From assembly GCA_965218985.1 (NCBI GenBank), contig CBDCMP010000007.1, positions 744,001 to 808,000 of the forward strand: 64,000 bases of DNA, in the 5' to 3' direction. Positions 35,455-45,460 of the stretch are shown piece after piece. A program made the translations under genes and the position numbers. The first letter of the stretch is position 1, and every line of letters starts with the position of its first letter. Below the pieces are notes generated by a model that saw nothing but the letters and a program-made list of their open reading frames with translations, ran no database searches and had not been told where the DNA came from. The DNA is from Pseudopedobacter sp965218985 (GTDB taxonomy: Bacteria > Bacteroidota > Bacteroidia > Sphingobacteriales > Sphingobacteriaceae).

Positions 35455-36605
35455 TATTTTACAGGTGTCATTTTCAAGCAAACGGGGCTTCCCAATTCCA
35501 GTTTTTGATTGGTATAAGTTAAAAGTCCTGTTTTTTGATCTCTTTTGAAAACGTAAATATCGTCTGAATCCTGATTAGCCACTAACAGAAACTGATCGGT
35601 GGGATCAATCATGAAATTTCTAGGCGTCTTCCCCCGGCTGCTCTCTGAGCCAATTCTTGTCAGCTTACCTGATTTTTTGTTCACGTCAAAGATCACTATC
35701 TCATTCGCTGAACCTCTGTTGGTGGTATAAAGAAAATTACCGTCCTGAGATAGGTGTATGTCTGCAGCCCCGTTAATTCCGCTGAATCCCTCAGCATTCA
35801 TACTGATGTTTTGAATGTTGATGAGATGCTTATCTTTATAAGAGAAAACTGATACCACCGCTCCCATCTCTGAGATGACATACATTTTATCTGCTTTGTT
35901 ATTAAAGACGAGATGTCTCGGGCCATATCCGGGTTCTATTTTAACATAAGGCTGTGCGGCATCCTGTAGCGGCTTTTTGAATTTTGAATCATAATTATAA
36001 GCATAGATTTTATCGGTTCCCAAATCTGCTGAATAAAGAATATTTCCATCGGGAGAAAAGATGACGGAATGAGCATGTGGTTCTTTTTGTCTTTGTGCAT
36101 TTACACTATTGCCTTCATGCTGAATCAACTGGCTTAGCACACCCACGCTTCCATCAGTATTTATCGGAAGAACCGTTATACTGCCAGAGGAATAATTTGC
36201 GGTAAATGCAAATGCGCCATCTTTAGCGATGCTGATGTAACAAGGTCCGGCACCAACAGTAGGTTGTTGATTAAGCAGCGTCAGACTCCCGGTTTTGGCA
36301 TCAAAATCAAAAGCACTCACTCCGCCTTTTCTATCGCTTCCGCTTTCATTTACTGTATAGACTTTTGAGCCATCACTTGTAATAGCCAAATAAGACGGGT
36401 TGAGGATACCTTCTGTTGAGGATTCAAAAGTCAATGCTCCTGTTTTTGTGTCAAATTTATAAACAAACAGCCCTTTGTTCTGAGATTTTGTATAAGTCCC
36501 TATGATAAGATGCTGAAATCGATCAATATTTTTGGTTTGAGCATGGCCAAATATGGGTACTAATAAAAAAATCAGGCAGCAAATACCCTTAATAGAATGA
36601 TTCAT
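35451..36605 (-). CDS. lactonase-family beta-propeller (6-phosphogluconolactonase-like)
   Basis: A 384-residue exported protein with a signal peptide (LLVPIFGHAQ) and a seven-bladed propeller built of repeats such as PSYLAITSDGSKVYTVNE, GPCYISIAKDGAFAFTANY and PHAHSVIFSPDGNILYSADL. The family hydrolyses sugar lactones, but the signal peptide places this copy outside the cytoplasm, where 6-phosphogluconolactone would not be found, so the substrate is probably another lactone. The gene is single. Confidence 0.88.
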   Translation of the reverse strand: MNHSIKGICCLIFLLVPIFGHAQTKNIDRFQHLIIGTYTKSQNKGLFVYKFDTKTGALTFESSTEGILNPSYLAITSDGSKVYTVNESGSDRKGGVSAFDFDAKTGSLTLLNQQPTVGAGPCYISIAKDGAFAFTANYSSGSITVLPINTDGSVGVLSQLIQHEGNSVNAQRQKEPHAHSVIFSPDGNILYSADLGTDKIYAYNYDSKFKKPLQDAAQPYVKIEPGYGPRHLVFNNKADKMYVISEMGAVVSVFSYKDKHLINIQNISMNAEGFSGINGAADIHLSQDGNFLYTTNRGSANEIVIFDVNKKSGKLTRIGSESSRGKTPRNFMIDPTDQFLLVANQDSDDIYVFKRDQKTGLLTYTNQKLELGSPVCLKMTPVKY

Positions 36606-36698
36606 GAAGAAGAGTTTTTATAAAGCCAATTTATCAAAATTTCATAAAAAAAGCCTCTCTTATTAGAAAAGCCTTTAAAAATTTCTTTAGATGACCTT

Positions 36699-37520
36699 TT
36701 AAGAGTGAGGAAATTCAGAGAAGCCATTCATTGCTATATGCTGATTTAACAGTTTTGATTGATAATTATCGCTGTTTCCATTGATGAAAAGACAAGTTTT
36801 GTCTTTAATGATTGAAATCACCTGGTTGGTCAGTTCAACCGGAATGGCAGGACAACCAAAACTTCTCCCTAATCGTCCGGTTTGTTTGATGAAGTGCTCA
36901 CTCACATAAGGAGCACCGTGAACTACAATAGCCCTGTTTCTCGCTAAATCATTACTTCCTCTATCCTGTCCATCCAAACGTAAGGACAATCCATGCTTAC
37001 CTAGATAAGTTTCGTTGGTCACATAAAATCCTAAACTACTTTGATGAGACTCTGCAGTGTTAGAGAAAGCTGTGGCCAAATCCTCCCCGCTTCCCTGCCC
37101 GTGAGCCACGTAGGTGTTAAGCAACAGCGCTCTGTTTTTTAAGTCGATGATCCACATTCTTTTAGTGGAACTGGACTTCGTGAAATCCACAACTGTTAGA
37201 ATCTCTTTATCCCTATTAAGTTGATGATTACTTTTTAAATTGAAGAATCCAACTAATGCTTTTTCAAAAACCGGCAATGAAAGATCAGCTTCCTTTAACC
37301 CTGCATCCTGATATAGATCGTTCATGTAATTAGTGAATACAATCTCTTTCGAATCTCCCGATTCTTCATTGGCATTCATTTTCATAACAGTCGAATCTGC
37401 TGAAACTATTGGTTGATGCGGATCGGTCTTCCAACTGATGTTTAAAAATGTGAAAAGTAGAACTAATGACAATACCCCTGTAATTGAATAAACTTTTAAT
37501 CTTTTTCTTCTAAACCCCAT
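36699..37520 (-). CDS. murein L,D-transpeptidase catalytic domain family protein (YkuD_2)
   Basis: A 273-residue protein with an N-terminal membrane anchor (about residues 10-28). Residues 95-265 are a YkuD_2 domain with VVHGAPYVSEHF and the catalytic SFGCPAIP (C223). It is expected to form 3-3 cross-links or otherwise act on peptidoglycan from the periplasmic side. The gene is followed on the same strand by the lactonase. Confidence 0.88.
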   Translation of the reverse strand: MGFRRKRLKVYSITGVLSLVLLFTFLNISWKTDPHQPIVSADSTVMKMNANEESGDSKEIVFTNYMNDLYQDAGLKEADLSLPVFEKALVGFFNLKSNHQLNRDKEILTVVDFTKSSSTKRMWIIDLKNRALLLNTYVAHGQGSGEDLATAFSNTAESHQSSLGFYVTNETYLGKHGLSLRLDGQDRGSNDLARNRAIVVHGAPYVSEHFIKQTGRLGRSFGCPAIPVELTNQVISIIKDKTCLFINGNSDNYQSKLLNQHIAMNGFSEFPHS

Positions 37521-37594
37521 ATTTTATAGCTTTTATTAGTTAATACGTGTTTTTCTTATTTGTGACCCGCTTTATTTTTAACATGACTTTTATA

Positions 37595-38314
37595 CTACTT
37601 TGAGCTTACAATGAAATGACTTGGGAAGGAAGCATTTCTGTAAGCTCTATCAAAATCTTGTTTAGAATAATTTAATGGCAAATGCTCCTGATAAAGTAAT
37701 TTAATGGCTTGTAGATCTAAAATAGGAATATTTTGCGAATTTTTCCAATTCTTATAATCGGCCTCACTACTAAAGATAATCTTTCCCAACAAATTTTTAG
37801 TCTTGAATGCTTTATTAGCATGAGACATCAATCCTAATGCATGACAAAATTCATGGCGTAAAACTTCATATTTTTTATTTCCGGTAAGTAAAGGGTGAAT
37901 GTAAATATCGGCACTCAAAAAAGAGTGTTGGGCATTCAATGTGGGTTTCATGTAACCAAAAGGCACCTGTTCTCCTTTAAATATGTTTGCATCATCGAAA
38001 TGAAATAAATCACTTTCAAAATGAATCAGGAGATCACCATCATCATTCACGATTTGTATGGGCAAACCGCCTAATACTGGTCTTACCTCCTGAATGATCG
38101 CATTAATTTTTTTTATGTCAGTGGAACTATAATCTCCTATACATTGAATCTTAATGGGTTTCTCCCATCTGCTCAACCAAGAATTATTATAAAATGCCGT
38201 TTCAGAGAAGTAGCTGATTTGCTCATCGTTAAAGCCGGAATCCTTGATGCGGTTAATGGGAGCATCCACCCCAGTCAAAAAAACAAAAAGAAAGGTTAGA
38301 AAAAGGTAGTTCAA
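37595..38314 (-). CDS. secreted metzincin-like zinc protease (DUF2927-like)
   Basis: A 239-residue protein with an N-terminal signal (LFLTFLFVFLTGVDA). The segment HEFCHALGLMSH gives the full metzincin zinc motif HExxHxxGxxH/D with H154, E155, H158 and H164. The region before it (KKINAIIQEVRPVLGGLPIQ) fits DUF2927-type proteases. It probably acts in the periplasm or outside the cell. No inhibitor or substrate gene is apparent nearby. Confidence 0.78.
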   Translation of the reverse strand: MNYLFLTFLFVFLTGVDAPINRIKDSGFNDEQISYFSETAFYNNSWLSRWEKPIKIQCIGDYSSTDIKKINAIIQEVRPVLGGLPIQIVNDDGDLLIHFESDLFHFDDANIFKGEQVPFGYMKPTLNAQHSFLSADIYIHPLLTGNKKYEVLRHEFCHALGLMSHANKAFKTKNLLGKIIFSSEADYKNWKNSQNIPILDLQAIKLLYQEHLPLNYSKQDFDRAYRNASFPSHFIVSSK

Positions 38315-38372
38315 TATATCAACCGTTGTTATGGTACTATTACGTTTGATATTTTCATTTATTGTGAATTGG

Positions 38373-38582
38373 TTAAATGAATAAATTCCTATCCTGCTCT
38401 TTTTTTATCCGTTTGTCTCTGATATGATTAAAAATGGAGACCATAGCCCAGATGATGATTAAGGGAAACAGGAAATAAATAAGATGCAAAGAGATAGACT
38501 TCAGCTCTAAATACACTAAAATCCCTGCAGCAAATAAAAACACAAAAAAAGTGCTGATTGGATATACCGGATGCCGTAACAT
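38373..38582 (-). CDS. small two-helix membrane protein
   Basis: A 69-residue protein with two hydrophobic helices (about residues 8-26 and 31-50) and a basic tail (RDKRIKKEQDR). It has no family that I recognise. Its spacing to the neighbouring protease and TPR kinase genes is 58 and 71 bp. It has the composition of a real membrane protein. Confidence 0.6.
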   Translation of the reverse strand: MLRHPVYPISTFFVFLFAAGILVYLELKSISLHLIYFLFPLIIIWAMVSIFNHIRDKRIKKEQDRNLFI

Positions 38583-38653
38583 AACAAAACAATTGGTTTA
38601 TGATTATACGGGGTTAAACGAATGAAATGATACAAAGTTAGGAAGAAAAAAAA

Positions 38654-40804
38654 TCAGGCTTTCGGCATGGAAAAGCTAAATTCACTTCCCTTATCAGGTT
38701 CGCTCTTCACCCAAATAGACCCTCCACTTTTCTCCACCAAATCTTTTGAGAAAATAAGTCCCAGCCCTGATCCGGTTTCGTTTCTAGTGCCCTTGGTGCT
38801 TTTCACTTTGGGCGTGAATAGTTCTTCTAATTGCTGTGTTGTCATCCCTGCTCCACTATCCTTCACGGTAATGATATGGAAACCGGTATCTTCTTTATAT
38901 TTCAAAACGACATCTTCTCCGGGATGAGAGAATTTTATGGCATTGGACACTAAATTCCGTAAAATAATCGCCAGTAAATGTTCGTCTATTTTTACGGTTA
39001 AATAAGGAGGGATCTCATTAACCAATTTCACATCTTTCTCTAAAGAATTTGTAAGAACCTCCTTTAATTTTTCATCGATGAAATTCTTCAGGTTTGTTTC
39101 GGTGATCTTCAATTCAAAACCTTGCATCTGACTTTTAGCCCAGAACAAAAGATTATCCAAAAGATCGGAAGTGTCCTGAACACTCTTAGAGACAAAAGGG
39201 ATGATCTCCTCCATCTCCTCCCGGCTCATCAAATTGATTTCCAGTAAATCAATGATAGAGGATAATTGATTGATAGGCCTTCTTAAATCGTGTGAGATGA
39301 TAGTGAAAAGCTTGTCCTTGATTTCATTTAATTCTTTTAATGCTAAAGCTTGTGACTTTATCTCGCTTCTGTTCTCTGATATCTCGCTATTCTTCATCAA
39401 TAATAATTGATTAGCAGATTTTTGCTTTTTATGATTGAGATAAAGAAGGATACAAATAACACTCGCTAAAACGGCAATTAACACCATAATGATGATGATG
39501 ATGTTTTTGACGTTCAATTTATTTCTGAAATTCAGGTCGGCTTTTTCTTTCAAAGTCTTTTGCGCATTTTCCTTATTTTCGTAGTCTTTGGTCAATAAAA
39601 GCGTGATGATCTTTTTTGAGACAAGTCCCGTGTTGATTTTTCTTTTCAACGAAAGCCCTTGTTCCTGAATATCATAAGCTTCTTTGTAATGGTACTGGTT
39701 GGCATAAGCATTCTTCAATTCATTTTGCAAATTAATTTTCAATGAAATGCTGTTGATATCATCAGCAATGGCTAAACCTTCTTCTGCTGTTTTTTGAGCT
39801 AATTTAAAATTCTCTTGAACATTATACAGTTTAGCCTGATAAAGTAAAGCATAGGCCTGATTAAAGGGAATGGTAGGGTAGGAAAAAGATTTAAAAGAGG
39901 AATTTAAATAATATTGAGTGCTATCAAGGGTTCCTTTTTGGAGATGCGCTTTCGCCATGTCAGCATAAACCAGACTTAAATTTCCATAGTCCTCAGAATC
40001 AATTTGTTTTATAAAAGTCAGAGATTTTCTCAAAAACTTCAGCGCTTCGTCTATCTTTCCTTCATTTAAATAAACATTCCCTAAACTTTGATAAGTATAA
40101 AACAATGTAGAAGAATCATTGATGGCACTAGCTGCTTCAATACTTCTCTCGAGATATTCTTTAGCTTTTTCATGAAGTTTGATGGTTTCAAAAAATTGGC
40201 CCAGATTATTTAAATCTGCACCAAGTTGTTCCTTCCTGCCATTATGCTTATTTAAATCATAAGCTTTAAAATAATAATCCATAGCCAACTCATACTCGCC
40301 AAGGTTATCATACATAATAGCCATATTCGTATAGGTGTCAGCTATACCAACAGCATTGTGAAGTTTCTGATATGCTTTTAAAACTTGCTTATAATAGGTT
40401 ATAGCTCTATTCCCGTCTCCTAAATAGCTATAGCACGAAGCTATATTATAGATCACATCAGCAGCTGATTTTTCATGGTTCGAATGATAGTATGAATAAG
40501 CTGATTTGAAGTTTGTGATCGCAAGATCATATTTATTTTGATGGTACGCAATCAGGCCCAGGTATTTATATCCATCACCAATCCCTTGTGAATAACTGAT
40601 TTTCCTGGAGGAGGAGATGACCTGGTTGGAAAGATTGATGGCTTCATTTGGAGAGGTCAAATAAATTTCATGGATTTTTGAAATGACATCCAATATATCT
40701 GTCGTATATATTTTCTCAGGATTAGAAATTGTATCGTTAGCTTGGGCAAAGATCTGATTACTAAAAACAAAGAATAAAAAAAACAACGCCAAATACTTAA
40801 TCAT
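38654..40804 (-). CDS. tetratricopeptide-repeat sensor histidine kinase
   Basis: A 716-residue sensor. A signal peptide (MIKYLALFFLFFVFSNQIFA) is followed by a periplasmic TPR array (about residues 35-390, repeats such as ALKFLRKSLTFIKQ), one membrane helix (about 435-458), a HisKA domain with H505 (FTIISHDLRRPI), and an ATP-binding domain (LRNLVSNAIKFSH, GTRNETGSGLGLIFSKDLV). The frame is open from 40873, but the ATG at 40804 begins the signal peptide. No response regulator is adjacent, so it is an orphan kinase. Confidence 0.92.
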   Translation of the reverse strand: MIKYLALFFLFFVFSNQIFAQANDTISNPEKIYTTDILDVISKIHEIYLTSPNEAINLSNQVISSSRKISYSQGIGDGYKYLGLIAYHQNKYDLAITNFKSAYSYYHSNHEKSAADVIYNIASCYSYLGDGNRAITYYKQVLKAYQKLHNAVGIADTYTNMAIMYDNLGEYELAMDYYFKAYDLNKHNGRKEQLGADLNNLGQFFETIKLHEKAKEYLERSIEAASAINDSSTLFYTYQSLGNVYLNEGKIDEALKFLRKSLTFIKQIDSEDYGNLSLVYADMAKAHLQKGTLDSTQYYLNSSFKSFSYPTIPFNQAYALLYQAKLYNVQENFKLAQKTAEEGLAIADDINSISLKINLQNELKNAYANQYHYKEAYDIQEQGLSLKRKINTGLVSKKIITLLLTKDYENKENAQKTLKEKADLNFRNKLNVKNIIIIIMVLIAVLASVICILLYLNHKKQKSANQLLLMKNSEISENRSEIKSQALALKELNEIKDKLFTIISHDLRRPINQLSSIIDLLEINLMSREEMEEIIPFVSKSVQDTSDLLDNLLFWAKSQMQGFELKITETNLKNFIDEKLKEVLTNSLEKDVKLVNEIPPYLTVKIDEHLLAIILRNLVSNAIKFSHPGEDVVLKYKEDTGFHIITVKDSGAGMTTQQLEELFTPKVKSTKGTRNETGSGLGLIFSKDLVEKSGGSIWVKSEPDKGSEFSFSMPKA

Positions 40805-41170
40805 TTTGAAAAGAGGGGTCAATGTAGATAACAAAAGCTTGAAATACAAATATTTAAAACTTATCGAAACCACAATTTGATGTTTAATGATTTGTTCTCA
40901 AAACCTGGATATCTCCTATTCATTAATTTAGTTTTCTAATATCTTAAATAAAATTTAATCAATTGTACGTACGAGGATTGAAATAGTTTTAAGAAGCATA
41001 TTTTAGATTTAACTTTAATGAAATTTTACGGATTTAAGAGTTAATTCTGCAACTGAAGAACCTTCCTGAATCATTTCAACTATTTTAGCTGTTACGAGTA
41101 TATTTTTATCTATATGTTTCGGTATATCGGTCTTAAAATGTACTTTTGAAGCTATTGATCTAAATAAATA
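40805..41170. other. divergent regulatory region between the TPR kinase and gyrB
   Basis: AT-rich with no gene. A symmetric site (TGTACGTACG, 40964-40973) lies near its middle, and the gyrB promoter element is at 41141-41148. Confidence 0.5.
41141..41148 (+). promoter_or_regulatory. -7 element TACTTTTG for gyrB
   Basis: A perfect TAnnTTTG match 22 bp before the gyrB ATG, with TTTC about 20 bp further upstream as a weak -33. The leader would be about 15 nt. Confidence 0.55.
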
Positions 41171-43129
41171 ATGAGCGAAGAAAAGGTAGACAAATCAAAT
41201 TATTCAGCAGATAATATTCAGGTTTTAGAAGGTTTAGAGGCCGTTCGTAAGAGACCGGCGATGTATATTGGTGATACAGGTTTTAAAGGCTTGCATCATT
41301 TGGTTTATGAGGTGGTGGACAATTCCATCGATGAAGCTTTAGCAGGTTATTGTACAGATATTTTTGTAACTATCCATAAAGATAATTCCATCACAGTTAA
41401 AGATAACGGTCGTGGCATTCCTACGGCCATGCACACCAAAGAAAAGAGATCAGCATTGGAAGTGGTGATGACGGTGTTACATGCCGGTGGCAAATTTGAC
41501 AAAGACACTTACAAAGTCTCAGGAGGTTTACATGGAGTTGGGGTAAGTTGTGTGAATGCCCTATCAACCCATTTGAAAGCGGAGGTTCACCGGGACGGTA
41601 AAATATTCGTTCAAGAGTATGCTTGTGGTAAACCTCAATATCCTGTTAAAGAGACCGGCACTGCAAGCGATAGCGGGACAATAGTTACTTTCACTCCTGA
41701 TGCTTCGATTTTTACTCAAATCACCGAATATAAATTCGACACCCTTGCAGGAAGATTAAGAGAGCTCGCTTTCTTAAATAAGGGCATTCATCTCAATTTA
41801 ACAGATGAGCGTGAAAATAACGAAGACGGAACTTTTGTCTTCGAACATTTTTATAGTGAAGGTGGATTAAGAGAATTCGTTAAATATCTTGATGACAGCC
41901 GTACTCCATTGATTCCTGAAGCGATTTATATCGAAGGCGAAAAAAACGGGATCCCTGTTGAGCTGGCTTTCACTTATAATAATTCATACAGTGAAAATGT
42001 ACTTTCTTATGTGAATAACATCAATACCATTGAAGGAGGAACACATATTGCCGGTTTCAGACGTGGCTTAACCCGTACATTGAAGTCTTATGCCGATAAA
42101 TCTGGCTTACTAAAGAATTTAAAGATTGAGATCACCGGTGATGATTTTAGAGAAGGATTAACTGCTGTCATCTCTGTAAAAGTGCAGGAGCCACAATTTG
42201 AAGGACAAACCAAAACCAAGTTAGGGAACAATGAAGTTACCGGTGCGGTGGATATCGCAGTGGGCGAAGCTTTGGGAAATTACTTGGAGGAGAATCCTAA
42301 AGAAGCCAAATTGATTGTGAGTAAAGTCATTGTTGCTGCCACTGCCAGAGCGGCCGCCCGCAAGGCAAGAGAGATGGTGCAACGCAAGAACGTGATGGGA
42401 GGTTCTGGTTTGCCAGGAAAACTGGCGGATTGTGCCAATAAAGACCCTTTTGCATGTGAACTTTATCTTGTGGAGGGAGATTCTGCCGGGGGAACAGCTA
42501 AGCAAGGCCGTAACAGAGATTTCCAGGCCATACTTCCTTTAAAAGGTAAAATCCTTAACGTGGAGAAAGCCATGGAGCATAAAATCTATGAAAATGACGA
42601 GATAAAGAACATATTCACGGCTTTAGGAGTGAGCATAGGAACTCAGGAAGATGATAAAGCTTTAAACCTTGATAAATTAAGATATCATAAAATCATCATC
42701 ATGACGGATGCTGATATCGATGGTTCTCACATTACCACGTTGATTCTAACTTTCTTCTTCAGATATATGAAAGAATTGATAGAATTTGGAAATGTTTACA
42801 TTGCTGCTCCACCGCTTTACCAGGTTAAAAAAGGCAAAGATTTCGAATATTGCTGGAATGATCAGCAAAGGGATGTTGCGATTCAAAAATTAAAAGGAGC
42901 AGGAAAAGAAGACAGCGTTCATGTACAGCGTTATAAAGGTTTGGGAGAGATGAATGCAGAACAGTTATGGGAAACCACGCTAAATCCTGCTACCAGAACT
43001 TTAAAATTAGTGACGATAGAGAATGCGGCAGAATCTGATCATATCTTCTCTATGTTGATGGGTGATGAAGTTGCCCCGCGAAGGGAATTTATAGAGAAGA
43101 ATGCAAAATATGCGAAAATTGATGTTTAA
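41171..43129 (+). CDS. gyrB: DNA gyrase subunit B
   Basis: The ATPase subunit of DNA gyrase, which supercoils DNA together with GyrA. The 652-residue protein has the GHKL ATP site (DNSIDEALAGYC, DNGRGIPTAMH, SGGLHGVGVSCVNALS), the transducer region, and the Toprim domain (VEGDSAGGTAKQGRNR, DADIDGSHI). It lacks the long C-terminal insert of E. coli GyrB, as is usual in Bacteroidota. gyrA is not in this window. A terminator follows. Confidence 0.98.
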   Translation: MSEEKVDKSNYSADNIQVLEGLEAVRKRPAMYIGDTGFKGLHHLVYEVVDNSIDEALAGYCTDIFVTIHKDNSITVKDNGRGIPTAMHTKEKRSALEVVMTVLHAGGKFDKDTYKVSGGLHGVGVSCVNALSTHLKAEVHRDGKIFVQEYACGKPQYPVKETGTASDSGTIVTFTPDASIFTQITEYKFDTLAGRLRELAFLNKGIHLNLTDERENNEDGTFVFEHFYSEGGLREFVKYLDDSRTPLIPEAIYIEGEKNGIPVELAFTYNNSYSENVLSYVNNINTIEGGTHIAGFRRGLTRTLKSYADKSGLLKNLKIEITGDDFREGLTAVISVKVQEPQFEGQTKTKLGNNEVTGAVDIAVGEALGNYLEENPKEAKLIVSKVIVAATARAAARKAREMVQRKNVMGGSGLPGKLADCANKDPFACELYLVEGDSAGGTAKQGRNRDFQAILPLKGKILNVEKAMEHKIYENDEIKNIFTALGVSIGTQEDDKALNLDKLRYHKIIIMTDADIDGSHITTLILTFFFRYMKELIEFGNVYIAAPPLYQVKKGKDFEYCWNDQQRDVAIQKLKGAGKEDSVHVQRYKGLGEMNAEQLWETTLNPATRTLKLVTIENAAESDHIFSMLMGDEVAPRREFIEKNAKYAKIDV

Positions 43130-43154
43130 AAAAGCTCTTCCCACTCTTAAAAAA

Positions 43155-43189
43155 ATAAAAGCTCTCGAATAAATACAGGGAGCTTTTAT
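43155..43189 (+). terminator. intrinsic terminator after gyrB
   Basis: ATAAAAGCTC (43155-43164) pairs with GAGCTTTTAT (43180-43189) across a 15-nt loop, followed by TTTG. The 3' end of the convergent minus-strand gene (43186) lies inside it, so it may work in both directions. Confidence 0.65.
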
Positions 43190-44055
43190 TTTGTAGCTGT
43201 TTGCTCTGTATATCTATACCTTAAATAAATAAGTGCACTTTGCTGTAGTGATGATTCAATTTTTATTTTCTGCCTTGTATATCCGTCATCCACCATCATC
43301 TCACTGGTGTTTGGTGGTATCTCTCCCAAATTATGAGCATAAATAACCACTTCATTGATCTGAACATTAGGATCAAACAATAGGGTACGCTTAATTGATG
43401 TACGCTTAATTTTTTTCTTGTCTATCACTTTCTCTCTGTTCACATATACAGAAATGATATCATTATCCACTTTGTCATAATCCCTCACTTCAATGCTAAT
43501 TCTTCTGCTTTGAATATCTATCACTCTTGGAAGTGACAATTTGGTGTTTAAAAAAGAATCAGGTTTCATCCTTTGCCCATTTATCTGAGCCAGAATCTCC
43601 TTAGGGATTGAGTCGAACCCATTATCATTTTCAGTAGTGAATCTTCTTAAATAAACTCTACCCGGAGCGCACCAGTCTCTTGTTGATAAATACCCTTGCC
43701 AAGGCCCGGTAAGATTTTCTCTGCCATCTTTATCGCTGATCTCTAAAATCATATTCTTATAGCAGAAATCTTCATTAGTGATAGGTTTTTTATTGATGAG
43801 TAATTTTAGCTCTGAAAGTGATAGTTTTCCATTCTCTATGGTTCCAACAAAATTCATTTTCCCCAGAAATGTCAAATACTGCGTTCTATATAAGTAAGCA
43901 TCCCCTTTAACCACGCCATCAAACTCTTCTTTAACATCTAGTATATAGTAAGATTTTAAAGGTCTTTCCGAATTGATATACCCATTCCATAAACCTTTAA
44001 ACTGTGAAAAAGCAGTGCAGGGAAAGAGCAGAAGAATCAGTATCTTTAATTTCAT
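43186..44055 (-). CDS. secreted protein of unknown function, paralogue of the upstream gene
   Basis: A 289-residue protein with a signal peptide (KILILLLFPCTAFSQ). The N-terminal half is a lipocalin-like strand pattern (GLWNGYINSERPLKSYYILD, LTGPWQGYLSTRDWCAPGRV) and the C-terminal half a beta domain (SIEVRDYDKVDNDIISVYVN, VVIYAHNLGEIPPNTSEMMV). The C-terminal part is shared almost motif for motif with the gene at 44074-44955, so the two arose by duplication. No known catalytic residues were recognised. Confidence 0.8.
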   Translation of the reverse strand: MKLKILILLLFPCTAFSQFKGLWNGYINSERPLKSYYILDVKEEFDGVVKGDAYLYRTQYLTFLGKMNFVGTIENGKLSLSELKLLINKKPITNEDFCYKNMILEISDKDGRENLTGPWQGYLSTRDWCAPGRVYLRRFTTENDNGFDSIPKEILAQINGQRMKPDSFLNTKLSLPRVIDIQSRRISIEVRDYDKVDNDIISVYVNREKVIDKKKIKRTSIKRTLLFDPNVQINEVVIYAHNLGEIPPNTSEMMVDDGYTRQKIKIESSLQQSALIYLRYRYTEQTATK

Positions 44056-44073
44056 GTCACTGAGAATTAAGAT

Positions 44074-44955
44074 TCACTTTTTAACATACTTAAGATAAAC
44101 GGCAGCCGTATTCTTTAAATCTGAAGAAATGTACACATCGTGTGATTTATCGCCATCTCTTACCACCATTAAAGAGGTATTAGGCGGGATTCTACCTAAA
44201 TTCTCAGCATATATCAATATTTCATTATTGATATAATTGGCATTCAATGCGATGGTAAAGGTAATTGGAGCTCTCCTGATTGAAATATGATCCGCCACCT
44301 TCTTGCGGTTTAAATAAACACTCACTATATCTCCATCCACTTTTTCGTAATCGTTCAAAGAAATTTGAATGACCTGATTCTCCACTTCTATCTCTTGAAT
44401 TTTATTCACTTTGGTATTGTATAGTGTATCAGAGAAATCAACAAGTTGAGAAGGAACCGAAGTCTCAATTTGGAGCGCATCATTTTTGGAGAGATAAATT
44501 AAGCCTGGCACACAGGGAAGCTGATCGATTCTTGTATTAAAACCGCCCGGAAAATTTGATTCACTGTCCTGCGTATAGCCAACTCCGTCCCATCTGCCGG
44601 TTAGCGTCTCTGCACCTGTTGCGCTTTTATCATAGGATAAAATGAAATTCTTGATACATAGTATATAGTCGGGTGGCAAAACCTTCTCTATAACTCCTTC
44701 CCGATATTCTTTTAAATAAATAGAATCCTTATCAAAATAGCCGGTGAATCTCAACTTGGCAACCACTACTTTTCCAAGATAGGCATAGGATTCACCGTAA
44801 ATATTCTTTTTTTTCTGAGTGATGTTCAATTCCAAAGAATATTCGGGTGCGTAACCCCCAGTGTCCTGGGTTAATTTTCCTTTCCAAACACCAGTTAAAT
44901 CCTGTGCTGATGCTAAAAAAGGCACACACAATAAAAACAGCAAAAGATGTTTCAT
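44074..44955 (-). CDS. secreted protein of unknown function, paralogue of the downstream gene
   Basis: A 293-residue protein with a signal peptide (LLLFLLCVPFLASAQ). It has the same order of segments as its neighbour: LTGVWKGKLTQD, ILCIKNFILSYDKS, LTGRWDGVGY, PCVPGLIYLSKND, then ISLNDYEKVDGDIVSVYLNR and ILIYAENLGRIPPNTSLMVV. The shared cysteine pairs around LPCVPGLIYL/WCAPGRVYL may form a disulfide. The pair is transcribed in one direction, 18 bp apart. Function unknown; an envelope-localised binding role is a guess. Confidence 0.8.
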   Translation of the reverse strand: MKHLLLFLLCVPFLASAQDLTGVWKGKLTQDTGGYAPEYSLELNITQKKKNIYGESYAYLGKVVVAKLRFTGYFDKDSIYLKEYREGVIEKVLPPDYILCIKNFILSYDKSATGAETLTGRWDGVGYTQDSESNFPGGFNTRIDQLPCVPGLIYLSKNDALQIETSVPSQLVDFSDTLYNTKVNKIQEIEVENQVIQISLNDYEKVDGDIVSVYLNRKKVADHISIRRAPITFTIALNANYINNEILIYAENLGRIPPNTSLMVVRDGDKSHDVYISSDLKNTAAVYLKYVKK

Positions 44956-45010
44956 AAGTGAGGCTTATGATACAAGATACAGAATTTTAAACAGTATGAA
45001 AAAAGGATTT

Positions 45011-45418
45011 TTATTTTTTGGGTTTAGCAACTCCTGGAGCGTTGTAATGGTTGTGAATCTTATAAAACATTAAATCCGCAATGCTTATGGCTTTCTCTTT
45101 GGCTAAATTTGCAATCTTCCCACTAAAATATTCTTCCACGGTTTGGATAAAAAGTGTTTTCCAGGTGTTAAAATTTTCCGCTGTCAATGTGATCCTCTGA
45201 TTGAGTTTAATGTGCGCTTCCATTGGGTTACCGATATAACCAACTTGCCCTAACAAAGCAGATTCCCAAAAAGCATACATGATTGGTAAGTGATGTTCCC
45301 AATCCACTTTCGCCACATCAGTGAATATATGACCTAAAGCTTTATCAGCTATCACCTTTTTATAGAACTCGTTCACCAATAATTCAACATCTGCTGGTGC
45401 AAGAATATCATTTTTCAT
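45011..45418 (-). CDS. group III truncated haemoglobin
   Basis: A 135-residue two-over-two globin of the group III (TrHbP/GlbP) type. It has the N-terminal VELLVNEFYKKVIAD helix with the B10 Tyr, HHLPIMYAFWESALLGQ with a conserved Trp, and the proximal His in PMEAHIKLN. Group III globins bind oxygen or nitric oxide; the role here is unknown. It sits in the same direction as the retropepsin-like gene 42 bp away. Confidence 0.92.
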   Translation of the reverse strand: MKNDILAPADVELLVNEFYKKVIADKALGHIFTDVAKVDWEHHLPIMYAFWESALLGQVGYIGNPMEAHIKLNQRITLTAENFNTWKTLFIQTVEEYFSGKIANLAKEKAISIADLMFYKIHNHYNAPGVAKPKK

Positions 45419-45460
45419 CTCCGATCGATCAGTGCCACTAATTTACGAAAAAACAGCCGA

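Noticed and set aside
36640..36685. Possible terminator after the L,D-transpeptidase gene (AAAAGCCT repeated)
   Set aside because: The two copies are direct repeats, not inverted, so they cannot form a hairpin.
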